Source of the DNA: Sebastes aleutianus
Taxonomy: Eukaryota > Chordata > Actinopteri > Perciformes > Sebastidae
Direction of reading: 5' to 3'
Assembly: GCA_916700875.1 (NCBI GenBank)
Contig: CAKAKS010000066.1
Span: forward strand, 7,843,743 to 7,907,742
DNA: 64,000 nucleotides
Below the pieces are notes generated by a model. That model did no database searches. It had not been told where the DNA came from and saw only the letters and a program-made list of their open reading frames with translations. Positions 10,646 through 22,945 of this stretch are shown one piece after another. A program made the position numbers and the translations under genes. Position 1 is the first letter of the stretch, and each line of letters opens with the position of its first letter.

Positions 10646-12051
10646 TGTTGATATTAAGATATTGACTAAAGCAACTTTAACATGGAAGGGGAAATTAATC
10701 ATATTAGTAAAGCACCATTAACACTCAAGCCTCTCTCAATATCAAACTATATCTTGTTGTAAAGAAAGAAAAACATGATTCCTCGACAATCTTTCCTCTC
10801 TGGGTCGACGCCGAAGTTCAGCAGAAGTTCAGGAAAAAAAAAACTGGGACGTCGTCTGGAAAAGCTCCGCACTACTTGTAAGTCTGAACTGAAGCTAAAG
10901 TCACTTTCTAATGGTGTCATTTTCTTTTTAGAGACTTCATCTTCGATTAAGCCGTCTCACTTGGATTGACACGCTGAAATTTAAATCATCACAAGTTGAT
11001 AGGAATGTATAATAAGCTCCACCTCGGCGACGTGACCTCGCCGATGACTCCCGCAGATATAAGAGCAGTTAAAATCAGTTCTCACTTGCTCTCGCACAAA
11101 GACAATATTTCACATTATTTCACTTGCTTTCAATATAACCCCATGTTACTCCAACCAAAGCACTGTCTGGCATCTGTGTCTGCTAATAGGGTCATTAATA
11201 TTCATATCTTCACACAGATGAGATGAGAAACACACTGGCGAGCACCCATTCACACACGCAAGAGAAAGTACACGCACACACCACGAAGAGAAATCAGTTG
11301 GCTGCTCAAATATAATTACTTGACTGCTGGCTGCCATTTAGGACGCTGCCTAGATAGATTATTTTTGTCTATCTTCCTCTCTATCTTTCTGTCTTTTCTC
11401 TGTATTCCTCTTGATTTCTGTTTTCCTCGTCACTGGATGTATTCTCTCTCTTTTCTCCACCATCTGTCTTCTCTGAAACATTGCTTGGCAGATCCAACAA
11501 TGCCGATTTGATTCAATTTACAAGTGTTTTATTGATATCATTTTCAATAGGAACTCACTCTCAAAGCTGAACTGAATTGTAAATGTCTGTACGGCCGTGT
11601 CTCTGTCATAACACAGTAGCTTTCAAGCTATGAAACCCAGATGAAGGCCATGAGAGACAAAACATGCAGGTTTTATTTTCACTCGAGCTTTGTCTGCTTC
11701 TAAGTACATAAATTCCATCTGGTGGAATTTAACAGCATCGGCAGTTTTATATTGTTCGAGTACGTGACTCTGGCAACCTCTTGAGTCCTTCAGCGGCAGT
11801 GTTTTACACGAGATGTCACAAAGGCAACTGGCATTTATTGTTGAGACTGGAAGGCCATGCTTGACCTTGCAAACGGCAAGTTGACAAAACAATCTCACCA
11901 CAAGGTCTATTGTGTTGCTGTTCTGGTGCTTTAGATTGGATCCTGCCAAAAAAAGTTGAATTTAGCTTAACTAGTAGATTACTTTGTAACATGAACAATG
12001 ATCGTGGGACTGTGAAATCTTTCCAGAGTTGTTCAATCCTGTCTCATAATC
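10646..12051. other. No gene seen; single-copy DNA
   Basis: Short open frames (for example 10,775-10,969 and 11,623-11,949) contain no recognisable motif. CA-rich and CT-rich bits occur near 11,245-11,285 and 11,360-11,470. Confidence 0.4.
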
Positions 12052-12272
12052 TATGGAGCTGCAATGAATAATTGATTATTTGCCAACTATTAAATTAATC
12101 GCCAACTATTTTGATAATCGTTTAATCGGTTTGAGTAATTTTTTTTTAAGAAAAAAAGTAAAAAGTCTCTTCCAGCTTCTTAAATGTGAATATTTTCTTT
12201 ACTCCTCTATGACAGTAAACTGAATTTCTTTGAGTTGTGGAAAAAACAAGACATTTGAGGACGTCATCTTGG
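12052..12272 (+). mobile_element. hAT-like non-autonomous fragment, copy 1
   Basis: It begins TATGGAGCTGCAATGAATAA, continues through GCCAACTATTTTGATAATCG, then AGCTTCTTAAATGTGAATAT and ACATTTGAGGACGTCATCTT. The same order, reversed and complemented, occurs at 31,238-31,436. The TAGAGCTGCAA-type terminus with alternating ATTAATCG motifs is typical of hAT-type ends in fish. The right terminus and target duplication are not seen. Confidence 0.65.
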
Positions 12273-12833
12273 TTTTACTAGTAATAACCAAAACAGAAAA
12301 AAATATTAAATATAGAAAATACACATACAATACACATAAATACACATGAAGGAGGAATAAGATGAAATATAATTTCAAACATCATGCGTTATTTGACTGT
12401 CTAAACTTACAAAATAATTAGAATAATAATCTTTTGACACACATTATGTCAGATAATCATTTCTTTCATCTTCTTTGCCTGTCCCTTAGTTCTTGTCTGA
12501 TAAATTAAGGCTCAAAGAGACATGAAAATATGTTTTATAGAGTTATTTTAGAGGAATCATTTCTTGTCATAATTTGTATAGTTAATATCTGATGCTTAGA
12601 GCCTTCTTTTGTTTAGTGACAGGAGTACTACACAGAACAAAGTTAAACTTTTTTTTAAAAGTAATGCCACCCACTAATTTCATTCTGTGTCCAGGGAAAT
12701 CTAATGCTTCGTAATTCAGGCATGACATGAGCACCACAGTTTAAACAAGTGACTGGAATACTGTATACAGAAAGCTTGGATTATAATATTGGATTGTTAA
12801 ATGCTTAGTTATGTGTTTAATATATTACAAATT
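12273..12833. other. No gene seen; AT-rich
   Basis: May be a decayed continuation of the preceding hAT-like copy, but no matching partner sequence is present in the window. Confidence 0.35.
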
Positions 12834-13097
12834 TTAGGGCAGCCCCCTCTTAATCGACTAATTGGTCGTTTTGTTCTTAGTCGCTTACTACTTTACACAC
12901 TTTTTTCATGTTGAATGACTTATATCCAAGACACTTATAAGCACAACTCTGGTAAACACAAGATTTAAAGTGGTGCTTTTGTGTGATTCTTTGTGGTTTT
13001 GCAGATCTGTCGATTAAATCAACTAATCTATAAGTCAACAAAATGGTATGAATGTTAGTGGACTAAGCATTTCTTTAGCTGAGGACAGCCCTAAAAT
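12834..13097 (+). mobile_element. Small hAT-like MITE
   Basis: The left end TTTTAGGGCAGCCCCC and the right end GGACAGCCCTAAAAT form imperfect inverted termini about 264 bp apart. The subterminal sequence holds AATCGACTAATTGG and ATTAAATCAACTAATC, as in other hAT-type ends. No coding sequence is present, and no convincing 8-bp duplication was found at the edges. Confidence 0.55.
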
Positions 13098-13629
13098 ATC
13101 TTCAGTATACTCGAGTGAAGTGGGTACATTACATTTTGCATGTTGAGGATAACAGGTGGCTCTTTTGCGTTGGCAGACAGGAGGCTATATGGTGCCCCCG
13201 TGCACTAAATTATGAGATGAAGCTCATTTTGGCCCATTCAGCGCCCCCATTTTTCCATGAGGGCGCTGTATGTCCCAGTCCTTATCACACACTTGAGAGC
13301 TGTTGTGCAACAGATGCCAAGCATGTGTGTTGGTGCTGCCTTCCCTTTATGTCTACACACAGAACATCAGTGTCTCAGCCATTTGCATGTGTAGAGATAT
13401 TAAAGGGATACTCAAAGTCTAAGTGTCACACATGTAAACATGAACACACTGTTTGTCAAGTGCAATGCAAACTGTCCTGATAGACATGTTTCAAACAGAT
13501 CTCATCTCTTTGCTCATTGGATGAACACGTACAAGTATGTTTGTGAATGTTCTGACAAAAGAGTACACTTGAATGAGAGAGCGAAGGAGAGATTACCTTT
13601 CAGTCTGTTCAAGGCAGGAATGTTGCACC
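13098..13629. other. No gene seen
   Basis: A 121-codon open frame at 13,115-13,480 has no motif and an unremarkable composition. It is regarded as chance. Confidence 0.4.
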
Positions 13630-14116
13630 ATTATTCCGCCTCGCCGTTCTGTATAAAAGGTATGAACACGGAATAGAGGGAACAGAGTTATTCCGCCATT
13701 AAACCGGCAGCGGAGGTAGTAACAGCAAAGAGTATAGAAGCAAAGAGACAAAACTCGCTGGACTGAAAACGCGTATTATATTTATAATATTTTGTTGTTC
13801 AACACAGGCCATTTCGGTAGAATATGACAATAGAATAGAAATAATTTAGTTTTACTTTTGTACGTTTTTTAGGCGGACGTTTTACTGGCGTCTGGTAGTC
13901 GCTTTCAGTCCCCAAATAGTGGAAGCGTAACTTTGCTGCTGGGTGCTGATGTTGCACTGGAACAAACAATTGATTTTCACTTCTCGGCAATATACGTTTT
14001 TTGGTAACAGAGCCGAATCAGCGTCTATGTACTGGGGCGTCATTATGTCGTCGTTGCTTGATTCAGTGTAAAAAAGGAAAGCCGGTGTAATGGCGGTTCT
14101 TGTGTGTAAAAGGGGC
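13630..14116. mobile_element. MITE with GCCGGT/TAATGGCGG inverted ends
   Basis: TTCCGCCATTAAACCGGC near 13,692 is mirrored by GCCGGTGTAATGGCGG near 14,081. Outer parts are ATTATTCCGCCTCGCCG on the left and a run ending TGTAAAAGGGG on the right. The interior is AT-rich and non-coding. I recognise this as a teleost DNA-transposon remnant but cannot name its superfamily. Confidence 0.5.
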
Positions 14117-14232
14117 TAGAGAGAGAGAGAGAGTCCAAAGAGATCACACACTGATTTCCTCTTGTCTAAACACGGTGACTGTTTACCTTAGAAGATTGGA
14201 AACCCCAGTCAGGCCTGGTAATCATGACACGG

Positions 14233-14270
<38 letters not shown>

Positions 14271-15660
14271 GGTTGTTGAACATGGTTAGACGGAGATTGT
14301 GTGAAAGAGTGGAAAAGAGAGCTGCCTACTCGGAAGTGTTTGTTTGTATGACAACAATAGATGGAATTAATTATCCTGAGCCTTGTCCTTGGTAAATACG
14401 GATGTATTAGCACAGAGCTGGCCAGTTTTTTTGAAATTATAACTGGTTGAACTGTTTCCATCCCCAAATGGATTTACAGTGTTTGGAATTAAATGCTTCA
14501 GGTATTCCATTACAGGCTGACACAATCCACCAAAACAATAAGGGGTTTCTTGTTTAGACTAATACTTCATGTAGTGGCTCCCACTTTTGACGGTTGTTCA
14601 AATACCCAGAGGGTTGAATCAAGAACTCACAGGGTGGTTCAAATATTTGACATTTTCAGATGGATATCTGCCCACAGCCGACTCACTCAGAAATAATCTC
14701 TCATTTTCACACAGTCCAATGAATGTTTTAGATCTGTCGCAGCACAATATTAACTCCATTAGTCATTTTAGATTTGTGTATAATGAATAAACAATAAAAC
14801 AATCTTTTGAATATTTTCAGCTGGAAAACAGAGTGTACTGAAGTGATGTGGCAGAACAACTCACCAAGTGTGACCTATCAATGTGTGTGAATACATCTCC
14901 TTGAAATTAGTGACTACACACCCTCTTGATTTTGGAGTCAGGACAAATAATCATCCTGATTATTCCATTGAATTGAATCTGTATCAAATCAGCCGAGTGA
15001 ATTTAAAAGTGCTATTGATAATATTAATAACATTCAGCCACTAGATGTTGTATTCTCCCTCCTCCGTTCCATCGCTTTCACTTCACAACAAATGGTTGCC
15101 AGTTCGTTGCACAATTTGCATATTTTATAGTCGAGTGGAGCGACTCATACAGACAGTCATGTCAAGTGATGAATCTTTCATGGTAGAGTCGTGAAGTCAT
15201 TTTGCAACACATTGCTATAGGCCTACATTAGGTGTGTAGGTGTGTGTCTCAAAACATCGTAAAACACACTTCATTCAAACTCAACAGAAACAAAGTAAAT
15301 CTCACCAAAACCGTCTTGGTTAGTCTTTCCAACAATCACCAGCTCTGGTTCAGTCGGCCACCCATTTCTAAATCCTCTCTGATGCGCATCTTCGTTATTC
15401 ATTTTTGAGGGAACTATAATGTTAGGTAACTGGATGCAACCGTCAGTAATGCTAAGATGCTAACGTAGCTCTTCAGGGATTGAAGCTGTTATTTTTCTCA
15501 TTTTTATAATCTAACCGGTGACAACACGTTAGTTGAGGTTGTAAGGTAGTTACTGTTGGTAGTTGTTATTGGTTTTGTTTAAATATGCCGAATTGTAATT
15601 TTATGGGTTATTGTCGTTCGGACGATTAAGCTAAGATAACTAATATGTGCTAACGTCAGT
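14117..15660. other. No gene seen; includes a (TG)n tract
   Basis: Contains a TG microsatellite at 14,234-14,264 and a short GA run at 14,120-14,135. From about 15,300 the sequence is probably an older repeat into which the following hAT element inserted. A short frame at 15,585 (MPNCNFMGYCRSDD then stop) faintly resembles the start of a THAP zinc finger but is far too short to call. Confidence 0.4.
14234..14264. repeat. (TG)n microsatellite, 31 bp
   Basis: Uninterrupted TG dinucleotides. Confidence 0.95.
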
Positions 15661-16222
15661 TAGGGATGCACCGATACTGATACTGATACTGATTCTGGAT
15701 CAGATATTGGGCCAATACTGACTTAAATAGCTGGATCGGATATTGGTGACAATGAGGCCGATCTGTTCAATTCTATTCTATGATTATATACTATATACAT
15801 ACATTATATACTTGAATTTTGATTCCTGTTTAAGTTTTGACCAATATGTTGCTGCATTAAAGAGGTTAACATTTCATTTTGTAATTCCTGTTAATTTTGA
15901 AGATTGTTTTTCCAAGTTGTTGGTGTATGATTTATTATTTTAATAATAAATAACAATTCAGTAAATGTACATCTATGTATTTATTTGTTACACTATTTGT
16001 TAAGAAGTTAAGAAAGCAATGTTTAAGTCAACTCTGATGTTGCCTTGCACATAAAAGAATGATCCCAGTCACTTCCACACAGTGAGGCATACAGCTCATT
16101 AATTAAAGACTGGTATTTGATCGTTACTCTGTATCGGCCGATACCCAAAGCCCAGGTATCGGTATCGGTATCGCTATCGGTATCGGTATCGGGACTGAAA
16201 AAGTCGGATCGGTGCATCCCTA
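15661..16222. mobile_element. Non-autonomous hAT transposon, 562 bp, perfect 8-bp TSD
   Basis: The left terminus TAGGGATGCACCGAT is the exact inverse of the right terminus ending ATCGGTGCATCCCTA. The 8-bp sequence ACGTCAGT flanks it on both sides (15,653-15,660 and 16,223-16,230). Eight-base duplications and TAGGG/CAGGG ends define hAT elements. Subterminal GATACTGATACTGATACT on the left and GGTATCGGTATCG repeats on the right fit hAT transposase binding arrays. No transposase frame exists, so it would need one supplied in trans. The clean duplication suggests a fairly recent insertion. Confidence 0.92.
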
Positions 16223-16230
16223 ACGTCAGT

Positions 16231-17514
16231 TGTCACTTAAATACGTAAATATTCACTTATTCTGCAGCCTGATTGAGACATTAGTGTCAAACTTTATCCG
16301 TTTTTTCCACACTAACTGGCAACTTGATCACTGACAACCAAGAAATACCACGTGATAGCAACATCGTTATACTATTGGCTCTCAAGCCTTGTTAGAAGTG
16401 GGAACCAAACGTCAGATATCTTCCACAGAGATAAACAAAAATATAATTTTTGACCTATCAAAAAAACTGTAAATGATTAATTCACAATATAATATAATAT
16501 AATAATAATTGTTTTTAGGAAAAGCCATACTTTTATTCAGCACCTTTCTAAAAGCTCTGTGGATGTATTTTTTTTAATTATTCATACGTAAAAATGCTAT
16601 CAATATGACCTTTAATTTGACTTGAAGGTCCTTGAAGATATTGAGTCTATGTAAATACATGACAGGAGACCTGTACCTACACAGACCTGACCATGCCATA
16701 CTCTTTAAAGTCACATCTCTTGAAAGTGTTTTTTCTAACAGAGGAAAGGTTGAGCGCTTATTTCACTGGCTTAACTCCGGGGATCCATGATAGTCTGGAT
16801 GTCAAGACCTCCAAATTGGCTTTTAGGACCAAGAGTGAGGAAGAGAGACGACGGGAGAGCACTGAAGTGTTTCCTGTGGGCGGTGAATGTTAGAAATGTG
16901 TGTAGACAGAGATGTAGAAAAAAAAGAGTTTTAAAGGTTTTTTTTAAAGAGAGGGAGTAAGATACAAAGAAAGAAAAAGTGAGAGAGCAATAGAGTTGAA
17001 GTATTTCCTCAGGGGTGAGAGCTGTCTTTTAGACGGGTGTTTGAAGATTGTGAATCCATTCTCTATGGATATTTATCATTTCCCCGTGGATGTGCATTCC
17101 CAACCAGCTGCAATTTATCAAGGTAGACAGACAGACAGGGAGGAAGAGGGCGTGGCTGCAGGGCAGATAGAGAGGGAAACAGGGTTAGAGATAAACGCTG
17201 TTTGGATGGAAACACTTTTGAGGACAGCTTATAAGTAATTGTTAACACAGCACATCTGCAATATTAATGGATGATTTGCATGAGATAAGAGCTCTCCGTA
17301 ATTACTGTCACAAATTACAGAGATGGGAGCTCGGACTGCTCCAGTTTCATCACACCAAAAATGTCGGAAGCATCATACAGCGCATGAATTCAATGAATAA
17401 AATTGACTTGCTTGAACATTAATAATACAGCATGACTGCAAAAGAGAGGGACTTTCACATCATCGGACAACTCAAGGTGGCTGTATGTGTGCAGAGTTGG
17501 CCGGGTGATGGTTC
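16231..17514. other. No gene seen; single-copy AT-rich DNA
   Basis: Simple AATAT repeats lie at 16,485-16,510. The open frames at 16,693-16,893 and 16,996-17,238 carry no known motif. A candidate conserved patch is listed separately. Confidence 0.4.
17240..17340. promoter_or_regulatory. Candidate conserved non-coding patch (inference)
   Basis: AATATTAATGGATGATTTGC and CGTAATTACTGTCACAAATT form a compact group of homeodomain- and MEIS-like (TGTCA) motifs in single-copy DNA. Conservation is untested. Confidence 0.2.
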
Positions 17515-17700
17515 AGCCTGGTCTCGCTCCCAGGGCGTCACATACCGACGCTCGGGCTGTGGCCCTCGGCTTCTTGATATCGACGCACAAGGACCCTGTA
17601 CAGGCTGTTCTCATACACCGTTTGTAGCTATATAGAAAAAGGTCATGTATGAATCAGCAATTATAAAAAGCAACAGACGGCACGTAGGGAGGAGGTCGGG
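17515..17700 (+). repeat. R1 dispersed repeat, copy b (5' part)
   Basis: Carries ATACCGACGCTCGGGCTGTG near 17,542, CAGGCTGTTCTCATACACCG at 17,601 and GGGAGGAGGTCGGGG at the end. The central motif recurs at 46,606 and, reversed, at 56,380-56,402. The long 3' body found in copies a, d and h is absent. Confidence 0.65.
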
Positions 17701-19164
17701 GTCAATGAAAAGTGATTATACACTAATGAGAACATGGTTATGAATATTATATGGATAATATTCTATTTCTGCCAATAGATCCCCTAAATGCTACTTACCT
17801 TTAAATACTGTGCATGATCAATGCAGTACTATATCCATTATATTTACATTTAATTACTTTGAACACAGACTTTGGCTGACATAAGACATCCGCATTTATT
17901 TGGGCCTTAAAGGCATTTGTGTTATTTAGCATCAAGTCAGTTTATTTATCGATGATCATGACCTTAATGTTGACCTGAACAGTATTTACAAAGCAGAAAC
18001 TGGTGTCTTGAACACAGCATTAATATATTACAGTACTTTCCACTCTTAAACTTGTACTGGTCCGAACAAGGGAGACAGAAAAAGAGCAGAGAAGACAGAT
18101 GTAGTAGACCTACAGTCTACGAGGAGAGCAAAGCGGTTACATGAGGACACACAAGATGATTATCAGCCCATTTATTTCCATACGAGAAGAGACTCGGTTG
18201 GGATTGATAGTCAGCAAATATTATCTGGCAGTGGGAAGGGTTTAGAGATGAAATCTTATTCAACTTAATTGAATCGCTACCACAATCATATCAAACATGC
18301 TTCAGATTTATTACCTACCACCTGCAGCTTCCTGAACAAGTCCTGAAATGTGTGGAGGGTGGAGAATGTGGGCAGACTCGGATATCTCGGGAGGGGAAAT
18401 CAGCAGAGAGAGAGAGAGAGAGAGAGAAAGGCAGCTCCTCATATCAGTAACATTTCAGGAGTGAGGAGGATAACGTCAGTGTGTTTACAGCTGAGAGACA
18501 AACAGATCTGTCAGATCACTGGTTGTGTATGAGATGCAATACATGTTTTGAAATATGATTCTTCGGAAAAGAAGTGTGTAGTTTCTCAGCAACCGCTGGC
18601 AGAAGAAGAAGGAAACAAGATAGAAACAAGCAGGTCATTTGGGGTTGAGTGTAATGCTCCCTGGAAATACACTGAATGGGTTGTTTGATGCTTCAACTTT
18701 CCAGCTGTTTGAGGCAAATAGAAACCTGTAGGAGTTTTGTTGCCTCTTTAAATAAAGAGGAAGTTAAGAGTTTTATTTGAAAATGAGACATCCACTGTGC
18801 GAGTAATTGCCTCCTACTGACCAATTGGTTCTGACATGAATAGAAAAGACACTACAGGATACTGTTAAAATTATGAATCATCCTTCACTGATAAGTTGTC
18901 CTGCAGACAGAATTGACTCGCTCAAGGGAATTGATATAAACGTTTAAGTGAGCCACAAATTATTGTCAGTGGTGTAAGGATGCCTTATGGACTGGTGTGC
19001 TGATGCTCCCCACAGAGTTTTAAATCTGCAATATACCTGTTGAGGTAACAGTGGTCTTGATCAACAACACCGCAACCGGTGATGTACCATTGTCAACTAA
19101 TGTTATCACCGTCTCATTTCCTTCTGGAGATGCTTTTTCCTCTTTTGGTGACATTGTTGTCAGA
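17701..19164. other. No gene seen; AT-rich with a GA tract
   Basis: Contains (AG)n at 18,405-18,428. No repeat family or domain was identified in the rest. Confidence 0.4.
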
Positions 19165-19285
19165 CAGTTTTTATGCCTCCACGCCGGTGACAGCTGTGGC
19201 CGGTGGCATTATGTTTTCGGTTTATCCATCCGCCCGTCTGTCTGTCCGACTTATTCTCGTGAACATGATATCTCAGGTAGCGATA
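19165..19285 (+). repeat. Degenerate dispersed repeat
   Basis: GGCATTATGTTTTCGG near 19,206, a CCGTCTGTCTGTCCG block and CTCGTGAACATGATATCTCA near 19,256 are in the order of a repeat I know from teleost genomes. No second copy is present here. The overlapping 179-codon open frame has no domain. Confidence 0.45.
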
Positions 19286-20239
19286 TGGTAAAGCCCTGTG
19301 GCCAGTGGTGTTGTATATACCTGTGCATACACACCAACTCTGCTTACAGTGCAGTGGCATGCTGGGATATGTTAACTTTGTTGCCCCCGTCTGTTGGGAA
19401 ACGTTGTCCAACCTTCAGTTGGCTACGATCTAATCTGTCGCTGTTTCTCCTCCTCTCCATGTTTTCTTTCTTCCACGATTTGGTCTCTCTCTCTCTCTCT
19501 CTCTCAATCTCCCCTCTCTCCATCTGTTGCTTCCTCCCAGTCTCTTATTCCCTCCTCTCCCTCCATCTGTCTCCGAGGAGGTTTCACTAACAGGGTACTT
19601 GACAGGAGAGAAGAGTGCAGGGAGAGTGGCCTTTTTCTAGCAAGTCAGCTAGTCATCCAAGGCTAATTAAATATCGCTTCGGAGTGCTCAAGTCTCTCTC
19701 TCTCTCTCCTGTCTCTTGCTGTCTCTCTCGCTCTCTTCTTTAAAGTGGCTGCTTTTCCTGAACTGAATTAGCACTCTTCCCTCCTTCTCTCTCTTACTTG
19801 CTTCCTCACTCTCCCTCTCTCTCTATCCCCCTTTTTCCCAGTCATCGCCTTGGGCTCCTTACACTCAAATTAACCTTTCACTATAAAAATCACACAGGGG
19901 AGCCGTAGCCAGGCAGGTGTGTGCATGTGTGTGTCTGTGTGAAACTTCGAAAGATAGGGAGAGAAAGAGGATGGAAATGTGTGTGTGTGTGACGGAGTCT
20001 ACAGGGTCAACCTCAGCCCCTGTCCATGTAATTGTGAATTAGAGTCTTAAATGAGCTCTACTTCCCCGAGCTGATCAGGAGACTGTGAGGAAGGGAGGTG
20101 GAAAAGGTAAATGAAAAAGAAAAGCAGCTGAAAGGAAGAAGAGTTTATAGGAAAAATAGATGGAGATGGAGAAGCAGGGATACGTTGAATGGCGACGTTG
20201 TCACATTCGATCAGAGCAAATGACGTAGTTTAAAGAGTG
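19286..20239. other. CT-rich low complexity, no gene
   Basis: TC runs at 19,483-19,505 and 19,693-19,830 dominate. A short TG run sits at 19,978-19,991. GA-rich sequence follows from 20,085. The pair of exon-like frames here is explained by skew. Confidence 0.5.
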
Positions 20240-20765
20240 AAAAGAGACACGCCTGGCGGGCGAGTCCAACAAACCCGAGGCTTTCATCCAGGAGACAGGT
20301 GTTCGTGTACCGTGCGTCACTTGTTCACAACGTTCAGTGTCATTTTCACCGTACAAACGTAGTAGTTTTAAGCCCAACTATGTAGTTCTTTCCTAAACCT
20401 AACTATAGTGGGTTTGTTGCATTGTTACGGTTGTTATGTTGTTACATTATTATTTGAACACAAACCATGATATTTTTTCTAACCTTAACCAAGTTGTGGT
20501 GTTGCCTAAACCTAACCATCGTTTTACAACGTTAACCACGTAGCATTGCGTTTCTTCAAGCATGTTATGAGGCTGATATGAAACATGTTTATGAAACGTA
20601 TTTTTGGTTCAGAAATGTCGACATTCAATGTGTCCGTGGTTTGCAGAAACGTTCAATGTCAACATTTTTTCTGGTTTATTGGTGGGAAATCAGTGAGGAA
20701 TTATGTCCTCGGCACCGTAAAAGTGACTCCTGCTGGTTGGTCAAATACCTGCACTAGAGGGAGTT
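20240..20765 (+). repeat. R1 dispersed repeat, copy c
   Basis: Starts with GGCGAGTCCAACAAACCCGA, then CATCCAGGAGACAGGTGTTC, the TTTAAGCCCAACTATGTAG block and TTTCCTAAACCTAACTATAG. It ends with a CACTAGAGGGAG motif near 20,752. It is diverged from copies a, d and h in the 3' part. Confidence 0.6.
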
Positions 20766-21119
20766 GGATCTTTGGGTAATAATGTGAACCTCCAATGCAC
20801 TACGTTCTCCCAGTCTGGCTCCTCTCTGGTATGCCGACAGCAGAGTTAGCAGTGACCACAATGCATATTTAAGTGGACATGACAATGGGGGGAAAGTACA
20901 CTTAAAATAAATCGCATAGAATAAATGCAGACCAGTCTGGGGGCAAGAAATAAGTAAATTGCTAAAGCTGGCAGCAAATTCCTCTCCATCTATCAGATTG
21001 CTTCCTGCATTATGTACCTTCATTGCTGCCAGTATCCTCAGCAATACCGTTTCAATAGCCAGTCCTCGCTATTGTGTCTTCAAAGAAAAATTAATGTGGA
21101 TGTAAAAATATCAAAACAT
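20766..21119. other. No gene seen
   Basis: A minus-strand 96-codon frame at 20,754-21,044 has no recognised motif. Confidence 0.4.
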
Positions 21120-21540
21120 TTAGTGTCGTGGTACTCAAGATCGGTCTTGGTCTCAAGAACACTTTTTGAAGGTCTCTGTCTCGTCTCAAAATCAACCACA
21201 TTTTTACATGGTCTTGTCTCGGTATCAGACAAAGAGGACTTTGGATTGTATTTCAAGGTTGGTCAAGAACACAACTGCGGGGATATCACTAAACTGAATC
21301 TCCATTTGTTTTCTCTGGGTGTTTTTATGGGAATGTGTATTTTTCAGCTCAATTTGAGGAGTGCATATGGTTTGCATGTTACACCTTTTAGTAAGTGTGT
21401 CATGCACTGGTCTGGTATAGTCTTGATTCGGTCTCGTCCTACCTTGGTCTTGGTCTTGACTTGGTTTCAACCCATTTAAGTGTTGGTCTTGTTTCGGTCT
21501 CGACACACTCTGGTCTTGGTCTCGGTTTAGGTGGAGCTGA
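21120..21540. repeat. Decayed transposon-like repeat rich in GGTCTTG/GGTCTCG
   Basis: Both edges are built from short variants of GGTCTTGGTCTC (21,138-21,225 and 21,417-21,530) around an unrelated centre of about 190 bp. Clustered subterminal short repeats on both sides fit a decayed non-autonomous DNA transposon. Clean inverted ends are not visible. Confidence 0.5.
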
Positions 21541-22594
21541 CTACAAATCTGGTGTTAGGATTCAGTAGGTTTCGCTAATCACCTGCCATGTATTTGCTCA
21601 GAAATAGTTATTTTTTTGCTTGTGCATGTCGACCACTTCCAGTTCAGCTGTCACTCCAGACATCATTACATTTGAATTGATTATGGTCCACCAGTAACTA
21701 TCACAGTCAAAATACGCCTTTCCCACCTGTTCTCCCAAAACCTCTACTCCCTTCCTCTTCCAAACCGCAGCCCACTCACCAGCCCCAGACAATTAATGAA
21801 ATCCTGTACATCCATCTGACTGTTGAAATTTTCAACATGAGGTGATTCTGTGGTTGCATTTTTTTATAGGGAGAGCCAAGCGAGCTCGCCTCCAGGGCTG
21901 GAAATTAAGCTTCCCCACTTATAAATGTTACATGCTACTGACAGGCTGTGTCCAACAGGCTGAACACCACACTGTCAGCCTGTTGGACACAGCAGCCAAG
22001 AGTGGGCGGCTGGAAATTAGACCATCCAATTTCCAAGTGTTGGAGATGAGGAGAGGCAAGGGGAGCAGAAGGGAGGTACAAGAGGACAGAAGGGGCAGGA
22101 GCCACGAGTAGAGTACAAGAAGTGCAGTGGATTTTCAAAAATGTGGACTTTTGGTTTCTTTGGTTTCTTGGCTTCCCGAGGCTTCTTTTCAAATGAAATA
22201 TGACTCACATGCAAGGAAAACTAAAAGTGTTTTGAAGAAAAAGGACATGCCAGTAATACTCTTACTACTCTTCGCCTTTAAAGAACTAGACACTTTGGCT
22301 AGAAACAAATTTCCAAAGCTAGATATCTTTATATTACCCTAGTGAGCTATTAACACCGCTGTTTCTCTCAGTGCCTGCATAAAACTGGACTAAAATGGAG
22401 AAGCAGTATACCCTCAAGACAACCCATTCACACGAAACGCGTATGAATGAAACAATAATGCGCAAGCGTGCAAGAACACCTTTCTTGCTTTTGGCGTGTC
22501 ATTTGTACACCATGTAGTTTGTACTGACTGCAATATGAACGCATTAACGTAAATATGCTACGCTCAGAGCTAGTGACGTAGAATAAAAAGCAAG
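21541..22594. other. No gene seen; contains a perfect-looking hairpin
   Basis: Open frames at 21,842-22,111 (+) and 21,935-22,214 (-) mirror one another because they span an inverted repeat. None carries a known domain. Confidence 0.4.
21944..21994. repeat. Short inverted repeat (19-bp stem, 11-nt loop)
   Basis: The left arm at 21,945-21,963 (GCTGTGTCCAACAGGCTGA) pairs base for base with the right arm at 21,975-21,993. It could be a cruciform-prone palindrome left by a transposon. It is too short in stem to be a standard microRNA precursor. Confidence 0.85.
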
Positions 22595-22945
22595 GAAGAC
22601 TGCTTATGGGGGGCGGGTGGGGAGGAGTATGGGTCCAACAAACACACGACTTTTAACCAGGAAGCCGGTGTTTGAGTCCGGTGTTTTATTTTGTAGGTTA
22701 CATTAGTGACATTTGTGATGTGTTTTCCATACTTATGTTATGTTGTTTCTCTACGTATTTTACTTAGTTAACCTACTTATTCTAAGCACAACCATGACGT
22801 TTTTCCTAAACCTAACTAAGTGGTTTTGTTGCCTAAACTTAAATGAGTGTTTTTTCTAACTGCGGACGTTACCGTAATTTTGTTGTGTGGCGTGCAAATG
22901 ACAAGCAAAGAGCCTAAAATGTGTCCTCATGACATGCGGAATGTC
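22595..22945 (+). repeat. R1 dispersed repeat, copy d (well preserved)
   Basis: Landmarks in order: GGTCCAACAAACACACGAC, TTTAACCAGGAAGCCGGTGT, GTGACATTTGTGATGTGTTT, CCATGACGTTTTTCCTAAAC, CTAACTAAGTGGTTTTGTTG, GGCGTGCAAATGACAAGC and CATGACATGCGGAATGTCC. The last two also appear in copy e at 33,395-33,460. Confidence 0.75.

Noticed and set aside
15585..15629. Short MPNCNFMGYC peptide resembling a THAP zinc-finger start
   Set aside because: Fourteen residues then a stop. Too short to separate from chance.
19051..19590. 179-codon plus-strand frame
   Set aside because: It crosses a dispersed repeat and a CT microsatellite. There is no domain and the serine/leucine-rich end comes from the CT run.
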